A DNA stretch of 64,000 bases, from contig WPDH01000008.1 in the NCBI GenBank assembly GCA_019137255.1, positions 62,001 to 126,000 of the forward strand, in the 5' to 3' direction. The translations under genes and the position numbers were made by a program. The stretch is from Corinectria fuckeliana. Its lineage: Eukaryota; Ascomycota; Sordariomycetes; Hypocreales; Nectriaceae. Shown here one piece after another: positions 57,161-64,000 of this stretch. Under the pieces are notes generated by a model. The model did not search any database, had not been told where the DNA came from, and saw nothing but the letters and a program-made list of their open reading frames with translations. Each line of letters opens with the position of its first letter. Positions within the stretch are counted from its first letter, which is position 1.

Positions 57161-60100
57161 AACGTGCTACAATCGCCAGGCCGCTGATTAGGGTAACTTA
57201 GACAGACACTTTTCCTTGATACATTATTTCATGATCACTAAAAGCGCAATCTTTTGATCTATTCGCTGATATGCCCTTCTTGCGATTTCTCCTCTAGGAA
57301 GACTACAGTTCCCATCCCCAGCCTAACTTCTTAGCCTGAGGGTAATTATTTTATCTATACTGGCGTGTTTACACTGAAGTGAGCCTACTACCGATAAAGT
57401 GTTTCTGTCTGGGCTAGTATGTCTGCATGGAGGCAAGGCCAAGGGGGTAAGTCACTGGAGGAGGCCACGGAACTGCGACAGGGGCTGGCTCCCGACATCA
57501 AGCGGGAGGTGCCCTGTTCGAGCGACCAAGACTGGGACGGTTCAGCTCACTGCTTCTCTGGTTGAGCTCAGAGAGTGGATGCCGAGAAATGACCTGGCAG
57601 ACGCCTTACTGTTCTAGTTGCTGGTGAGGCTGATCGCCACGGTTGAAATAGATGAGTGTCTCGTAACCGTAAGGACTATTCATTAGCTCAACGCCAACTT
57701 GAACTTTGCTATAATACGTAGTCTTGCTTTGACCGGACCAAACCTCCCACTCCCTGCCCTCCTGAGCACTAGCCGTGCATTTGGGCCCTCGTTCTAGGCC
57801 TCATCCCGGCGCTCACCGCATTTTCACGCTGACCACGGGGCTGTGACTCTTCGTTTTCCGCGGCAGACTGTCATTTCTCACAGAAAGTACCCAGAAAAAA
57901 CGAAGCTTACAGACACAGCGGCTTCAGGTGATGCGCCACGCCATTAGCCTGACGGGTGCCTACATCGTTGACATCACATATGGGGTCATGACTCCGTTAC
58001 TACTGTTGGCAAATCACCCCAACAAACACCCGGAACCTATTGTACCGGAACTCTGTCACCCCTTGAAGCTATTCAGGCCCCATTGAACCCTGAAATCGGT
58101 TAGAGGAATTGCAAACAGTCCCAAGCTACCTCATCTTAAGCTCGTTTTCGTTGGCTCCCAAGCGAGAGTACATCAGCCGCCGTGCCCGCCGTTTGCTTCG
58201 TTTCAGTGCAGGTTGCATCCCGGGTACCTCCCGAAAGCATCCGCTTCCCGGACCCTTGCTAGTAGATGATACGACCAAACGGCGCGTAATAGCCAAGCCC
58301 ATTTCTTGGCCCTGCGTTTGGGATAAGCCGGACGAGCCCGGTGGCTGTAATATGTACTTTTGTCCCCCAAGCCAACCGCGTGCCGCGAGCCCAAAAGAGG
58401 ATGCGAGCAGCAATCATCCCGGCAAACGCTTTCGGATACCTGGTAATGTCCCGACGAGGTTTCTTGGAGGTCCTACACCCCCTGATGAGTAGTCACCGAT
58501 AGAGTGAATGATGTAGCGCACAACACCGATCAGGCACAGGGTGCCACATGCAAGAACGTGGTCTAGGCCTGCAGTACACTACGTATGAGCGAAGTGTGCA
58601 CTCCATTTTTGCTGCAGCTACTATTCGACAGGGGCCAGAATCCCGTTGAGTGCGAGCAGGGGACGTTGCAGCGGGGATCTTTGACCGATCGTGGAGACGG
58701 CGCATGAGACCACACGCAAGAGGGGCAGCGATCGAAGTAGCGACAATCCCTCCTCCAGGCTGGCGATGTGGAGCTTCTGCCTCCGCAAGCCTTCGCATAC
58801 CCAGAGGGGTATATTTGTTTGCTTGACAGACGGCTTCCCGGCGCCATCGGACGAGAAGAGTCCCGGCGGGAAGAGAGGAGTCCCGGCGAGAGGTAGGCAA
58901 AGCCAAGATGACCAGGCGCAATCACTTCCCCAGAAGCTTGTGTCCCAATTTGCGGGCCGTCCAACGACGGCGACGGAGGGGACACTGGACCAGGGCGCTG
59001 ATCTACCAGCCGTCTAACCGGTACAGCCTAAGCTCGTCATACGGATGACAAGACCAACGCTCACGGCCTGTAGCACAGGACAACAACGCCAAGATGCTAT
59101 CCACGGTTTCCATTCAGTCCCCGCCGAGCGCCTCGTTTTCGTGCTGGCACTTTCACGCCCTCGCGCAGCTCCTGTGCCCACGCTCAACTCAGCCGTGGGT
59201 TAGTCCGCTTCGGCAAAGGAAAAGTAAAACAACCCGGTTACTGGGACCACCCATACCTTTGCTATAGCCAATGGGGATCCGGGTGGCACGGTTAGCGACC
59301 TCCTTCTGATTCCTGAGCGGGCTGTCCCCCTGACGTGGCATCCGCGGCTGGGTGGTCGGCTTCACTTAGAGCATCACTAGCACTCTTCCAATGCACCGTA
59401 CAGACTCAATAGATTGAGAACGGGCAGTGTCATGGATGAAGTGGAGATCCTGCGGAAGTCCTCATTCTCCTCTGCCTCCTTGATTTCGGCAAGGCACCTT
59501 CCCGGGTTACGCTTATGGATTTAGGGCAATCTGAAAGCACACTCGCTAGTACCTCCTTTCTCACAGAAACAAGCAGCTTCTCTATGTATATATACAAACT
59601 GCAACCTCATAGAGCATCCCCCAGTATGAGATAATAGCGTATTCTGTGTTCCTATGAGGTATTCGGGGCATAGTGACACCTAGTCCTAGAAGATACCTTA
59701 CGACGCTCAGGCAGATCAGCATCGTATCCCAAAATGAATGAGGATCTGGAGGCCTTGTGGCTTAGGACTATACTCCATGTAGGTCAGAGTCCGAAGTTTC
59801 CTGTATTTGCCAAGGCACTACCAATTCTGAACGTGCTGAGTTTGTACGGTACTGCAGCTGTGGGCTGTAGAGGATACCCTGCCAACTGCGGCTGTCTGTG
59901 CGGGTCTACCTAGCTTGCTGCTACGTTGCCAATGTCACGGGCGTTGGCGATGGTGTGGTGGACGGGTCGCCACAAGTCTAGACGTAGAGATGGAGGAAGG
60001 CCGAAGAAAGCTGAAGATGTGCCGTACTGAGGGGCGTGGATGGCGGAGAGGAAGCAGGTGAGTAAGAGCTAGAGGCGTTAGCTAGGCTGGGTGCTTGTTA

Positions 60101-60435
60101 GTTTATGTTGATGATACTGTTAGTATGACCGCTACACTAAAAGGCAAGGCACCTTTCTCTTAGGCAGGTCATATCTGTCATAATAGGTGGTCACCCACCA
60201 ACAGATACGTTCACGTACGGGGCTCATCATCACCGACACGCCCCATGACAACCTGACGCCTTGCTCTGCAGCGAGGAAAGTAGCTTGAAGACAGACAGCG
60301 CAAATGATTGAGACTAAGATATGGTAAAGGACTGAAACTAAGCTACTGTACATGACAAGATAATTCCAAGATAGCGAAGAGAAACCAAAACGTTCCAGGA
60401 CGACGTCGCACCCAACTGCCACTGACGAACCAAGA
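57161..60435. other. Gene-poor region
   Basis: Over 3 kb with no supportable gene on either strand. Frames at 58109-58492 (plus) and 58493-58921 (minus) lack domain-like character. Confidence 0.45.
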
Positions 60436-61950
60436 TCAAATACCGCCATCGAGCTTTCTGCGCTTTGCCAGCTGCGCAAGGCGTGGGCTCCTACGTAACT
60501 GAGCAGAGTCGTGCTTGGGGGCGGGCGCAGCGAGGTTGAGCTCAGGTGCAGAGGATGGGGACTCAGATGGTAGCTGTGGGTTCTCGGTATGTTCTTGACC
60601 AGTAGATAATCCCCTTTTGCGAGTCTTGGACGCTCTGGAGGAATGAGCGGAGCTAAGATCATGGAGAGGAGCGGCTGGAGACTGGATACCAGTGGCAGTG
60701 GCCGGCTGTGGTTCGGCGCCGGGCTGGGCTGCAAAGCTGGAAGGGGAAGACGAAGGGAGCTGTGGCTTGAAGCTGAGCATAGTTTGAGCTGCTGCGTCGG
60801 CAGTGGACCGTCCAGGAGATGCGTTGGCCTGCTCTTGACTGTTGATGCCAAACTCCACCAAGGGAGCGGCATCGAGCGGCGCTTGCTGTTCAGGATCGAA
60901 TGGCTGGGTTGGGGGACAGTTGGCGTCATTGGCTTCCTCGTCAGTCACGCCCGAATCCGAATCCATGTAGCTGGGGTCCTCGCCAGTTACGCTCGAATCC
61001 GTAACCGTGTAGCTGGGGGGCGGTGGAGGAGTTTCTATATCCTCAGCGGGGGTTATAACAGAGCGCCAACTAATGGCTCCTGGGAGAGTCCCAGATGGAG
61101 AAGCGGGAATCATGTTGTATCGAGGAAACTCCAGCGAGTCAGGCATCTCCTCGCGCATGAAGTCCTCCTCGCGCTGTTCGTGCCTCCAAGACATGCCAGG
61201 CAGCACCCCCCATTTGTTGTACCAGATACCCCATCTGCACCAATCTTCCTTCACTTTGTTGTACGCCATTGTGTTGATGTCGAAAGGCACCGGGATGGTA
61301 GCTGGCTGAGTGGTCGCGTCATCCAGGGCCGATTTGAGACGGGTTGCTTCATCTTGAATTCGCTTGCGTTCTTTGGAAACCTGAAAGAGGAATTGATGGA
61401 ATGGACGCGTAACGTCTCGTTCGCGCTCTCGCAAACGCCTTTGTCCGGCGGTGAGCGGCGGGTCCTCAGAATTGGAGTTGAATGGCTGCTCATGCTTCCA
61501 ATCGCCGAAGGATGGATCATTGCCCCAGGTCTCGTCCCAGATGCCTGATTTGATCCAGCGAGTTTTGACATTGTGTTCGGCAAGATCTGAGGGGGCATGC
61601 CAGTAGCGTTTCTTCTGGCTTTCTGGAAGCCGATTGAAACGCCGTTGTAATTTATCGTGTACTTGTGTGGTGAACAATTCAGAAGCCATCGAAGCAATAT
61701 AGTCATAGTGTAGACTATTTGTGTATTTTTCGAGTAGATACTCTTCAAGGATCGGTGGCTCTTTTTCTTGCTTCTCGTGCAACCCGGGGATGGGGGATGA
61801 GAGGGGTGGAGTCTCGCTGAACTTGCGCCTCGCCAGATCTAGGCTCTGCTGATCATTGGCGAGAGCTTCCAGTCTTTTCATGCACCCGTCTTCATAAATC
61901 TCGCAAATATCTTCCCCGTCGGAGGGACAAGAGCAGGGGCAAAGTGGCAT
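60436..61950 (-). CDS. Tryptophan-motif hypothetical protein with C-terminal NLS
   Basis: Intronless frame. I start it at the ATG complementary to 61948-61950 (504 residues) because the in-frame extension to 62097 reads like leader sequence; the longer form would be 553. Residues 4-23 hold clustered cysteines (CPCSCPSDGEDICEIYEDGC). Residues 131-155 and 237-260 are two copies of a Trp-rich motif (RWIKSGIWDETWG...WKHEQ and WCRWGIWYNKWG...WRHEQ), each preceded by a charged helix. After about residue 300 the protein is Pro/Ser-rich and disordered, ending RRSPRLAQLAKRRKLDGGI, a likely nuclear localisation signal. Family not recognised; a nuclear regulatory or chromatin role is a guess. Confidence 0.72.
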   Translation of the reverse strand: MPLCPCSCPSDGEDICEIYEDGCMKRLEALANDQQSLDLARRKFSETPPLSSPIPGLHEKQEKEPPILEEYLLEKYTNSLHYDYIASMASELFTTQVHDKLQRRFNRLPESQKKRYWHAPSDLAEHNVKTRWIKSGIWDETWGNDPSFGDWKHEQPFNSNSEDPPLTAGQRRLRERERDVTRPFHQFLFQVSKERKRIQDEATRLKSALDDATTQPATIPVPFDINTMAYNKVKEDWCRWGIWYNKWGVLPGMSWRHEQREEDFMREEMPDSLEFPRYNMIPASPSGTLPGAISWRSVITPAEDIETPPPPPSYTVTDSSVTGEDPSYMDSDSGVTDEEANDANCPPTQPFDPEQQAPLDAAPLVEFGINSQEQANASPGRSTADAAAQTMLSFKPQLPSSSPSSFAAQPGAEPQPATATGIQSPAAPLHDLSSAHSSRASKTRKRGLSTGQEHTENPQLPSESPSSAPELNLAAPAPKHDSAQLRRSPRLAQLAKRRKLDGGI

Positions 61951-62457
61951 GGCTGTTTCGTTTGGAAGGAGGAGATAGGACGTCAAAACGATGGACTGGA
62001 GAGGTTGACGGGAGCTGAGCAGAATGAACGAACGAAGAGAGGGAGAAAGCTCCAACTGGGAAATTGGCCGTTGGGACCAAGGCGCACCTGGGAGCACCTA
62101 CGTATCCGTGCTTGTTTACGCTGTTGTACTGTGCTTCGTCTTGAAGTAGCTCAAAGAATGACATCCGCCCTCCCTCCTGCTATAGGTTGGGACCAGAATC
62201 ACGGTCTCAGCCTTGGGCCGCCCCGAGCTAACTGGTTTAGGCCAGGGGGGGGGGTACACCTATTACCTAGGTAGATACACCAAGCAAATCCATGCTGCGA
62301 GATTCCAGGGGCCATGTCCAAGCTTCTCCTAGTGCAGTTTAACCCGGATTGCCAGGCCAAGTGCCTGGAGTGAGGCTACCTGCCTTGGCATTGCCGTGAG
62401 GAGGCATTGGACAGGCTCACCGGGCTCAGGACAAGAAACTGACCGCCACAGCAATCA
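61951..62457. promoter_or_regulatory. Divergent region upstream of the Trp-motif gene
   Basis: Promoter and leader of the minus-strand gene. A poly-G run lies at about 62246-62255 with an adjacent TATTACCTAGGTAGATA palindromic motif. No other feature. Confidence 0.4.
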
Positions 62458-63026
62458 ATGTACCCGTACTACGAGACTAACAGCTTATTAGGTGCTGCGG
62501 TGGCTGTTGCGGACAAACCTGGCAGTCCGGTCGAGGAGAAAAGCTGTTGGCCGCTTCAGGTCTCTCTTCTCCTACAAAACGGGTGCCCGCCAGTTCTGCA
62601 GTTCTTTTCGGTTTCCAATCTTCTTCGTCTCTTTGACATCTCGTCTTCTCCGATCCACCTTCACATCGACGTCTCTTCAGCATATCTCTCCACCTTTACC
62701 CCTGGCCTGGTAACCTTCATCGACGCCTGTATCGCTGCTGTTGCCGTCTTCGGTCTCTTCGTTGGCTTGCTCGCCGTTTGGTGGCTCCTCGTGAAGAAGA
62801 AGCACGAAGCCCAATCCAAGAACGTGCCCTTCTATCTCAATCAGGTATGCGACATGTCACACTCAACCACCAATTGCCAATTGTACACACCAGGCATATC
62901 TGTCATCAGTCAGCTAACTCGCAGTCCTACCTAGACTCTCCTCGCCATCATTAGCACCGACGTCGCCGTCCAGCTCGGCATCCAGATCGTCAACTATCTC
63001 ATCATTTGGTTTGGCGACTTCCGAGT
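62458..63026 (+). pseudogene. Two-helix membrane-protein fragment ending at the kinase start
   Basis: Block 1 (about 62660-62844) encodes a transmembrane helix (TFIDACIAAVAVFGLFVGLL) and a basic loop (KKKHEAQSK) up to a GTATGC donor. Intron 62845-62934 (90 nt, CTAAC branch, CTAG acceptor) joins in phase to block 2 (62935-63026), a second helix (LLAIISTDVAVQLGIQIVNYLIIWFGDF). Beyond 63026 the membrane frame loses its character exactly where the FHA-kinase ATG begins in another frame; it would stop only at 63204. The N-terminus is also uncertain, since the only in-frame ATG is 62458. It looks like a truncated gene, or exons of an overlapping gene. Confidence 0.45.
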
Positions 63027-64000
63027 ATGGACCACCGCCTTGACGATCCTGTCAAGATGTTACCCACCCAACCCCGTGCCCAAGCCTACTTCTCTCTCTT
63101 GCCCCTCAATGACAACGCCCACAATGTCCTTGAATCTCCCGAAAACAAAAGGTTTCTCTCACTCATCGACTTTCGAGGCAAACAACAAGCTTGCATCAAT
63201 GTAGGCCACTTTCAATCTGCAGACGGTGATGATTCAACCGTGGCAACCATGGGACGCGGCGGCGACATTAAGCTTCCGAACTTGAGTTCGCTTTCCCGCA
63301 TCCAATGCTTATTCAAGACCGACTTTAACACTGGAGTTATCATGATCTACGATAAGTCATGGAATGGTAACACCATGGTTAAGTCCTCCAACTCGGATGC
63401 ACCGACGTTCAATTTCGAGAAGGAACGTGCCAACCAGCCCAAGGTTGTCGTCATGAACGGCATAAACGATGAGCTTGGATTTGGCGGCGAACGCTCCGAT
63501 ATGTTCAGATTCCGCCTGGTCTGGCATCAGGTACCTTCGGCGGATATGGTTCGAGCACGGAGGAACAGGACTCTCTTAGAGACCTCTCGTCTCCAGGAAA
63601 CTGTCCTTGCCGAGACAGAGCAACCATTACAGAGGAGAACCAGACTTCACGGAAATCTCAAGGAGATTTCGCTGAGGTACCTGGTCACAAAAAAGCTTGG
63701 TGGCGGGTCGACTGGTGTGGTGTACGAAGCCCTTGATATGGATAAGGGCTTGTACCTTGCCGTGAAGAGGGTTCGCGACATCACCGATCTAGAGCGGAAG
63801 CGTGTGAACCATGAGGTGAGAATGCTTGAAAGGGTCAAACACGTAAGTGACGCATCATCAGGGCCTGAGACCAAGTACTGATTTCATCGCTAGGACCACA
63901 TCATCTATTTCATCAAGCAACAGACCTGGGCCCTAGGCCAGGTAGACCTCTGCATGACCAAATACGATGGAGACCTTCGCGAGGTGCTCGGAGATTTCTG
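63027..64000 (+). CDS. FHA-domain Ser/Thr protein kinase, 3' end beyond window
   Basis: Exon 63027-63842 and the start of the next exon from 63894 (donor GTAAGT, acceptor CGCTAG, phase 0) give 307 residues before the edge. Residues 12-30 (AQAYFSLLPLNDNAHN) are a typical start for fungal FHA-kinases. Residues about 60-135 form an FHA-like phosphothreonine-binding domain (GRGGDIKLPNLSSLSRIQCLF ... NGNTMV), where the usual histidine is replaced. The kinase domain begins at about 228 with KLGGGSTGVVYEAL (glycine loop) and AVKRV (ATP-binding Lys247), then EVRMLERVKH. The catalytic and activation loops lie off the right edge. Related kinases act in DNA-damage or stress signalling; the specific role is unknown. 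Confidence 0.8.

Overview
This is a window from the nuclear genome of a filamentous ascomycete, most likely a Sordariomycete. The evidence is short introns (about 50-110 nt) with GTRNGT donors and CTRAC branch points, GC-rich codon use, and a gene set of fungal type: a yapsin-like protease, an ascomycete laccase with the DSG C-terminal plug, a GPI adhesin and Sec21/Atp12/Vms1/Mba1 orthologues. The species cannot be named from sequence alone. Exon boundaries were placed by hand from splice motifs and reading phase; every multi-exon model quoted sums to a whole number of codons.

Layout. 0-5.4 kb: a membrane protein running off the left edge (minus strand), a minisatellite, two small minus-strand hypothetical genes (one ending in a 9-bp repeat) and a charge-segregated hypothetical protein. 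5.4-9.5 kb: gene-poor, with fragments that look like former coding sequence. 9.5-18.1 kb: a sodium/solute symporter, a convergent Mba1-like mitochondrial protein, an F-box protein and Vms1. 18.1-26.2 kb: an 8-kb stretch without a convincing gene, ending at a TATA box and CT-rich leader. 26.2-29.4 kb: a 1029-residue Mad1-like GPI adhesin. 30-38 kb: a peroxisomal 4-coumarate-CoA-ligase-like enzyme, a GPI-anchored aspartic protease and Atp12. 38.9-46 kb: Sec21 (gamma-COP), a laccase and a small secreted protein. 47.7-50 kb: an OPT-family transporter. 50-60 kb: a second gene-poor stretch with three gene relics on both strands. 60.4-64 kb: a tryptophan-motif nuclear-type protein, a two-helix membrane-protein fragment, and the start of an FHA-kinase cut by the right edge.

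The genes do not form an obvious biosynthetic cluster. Housekeeping genes (VMS1, ATP12, SEC21, MBA1) are interspersed with secreted, surface and uptake functions (adhesin, yapsin, laccase, small secreted protein, two transporters), separated by stretches of decayed sequence. No rRNA, tRNA, CRISPR array or intact transposon was recognised.
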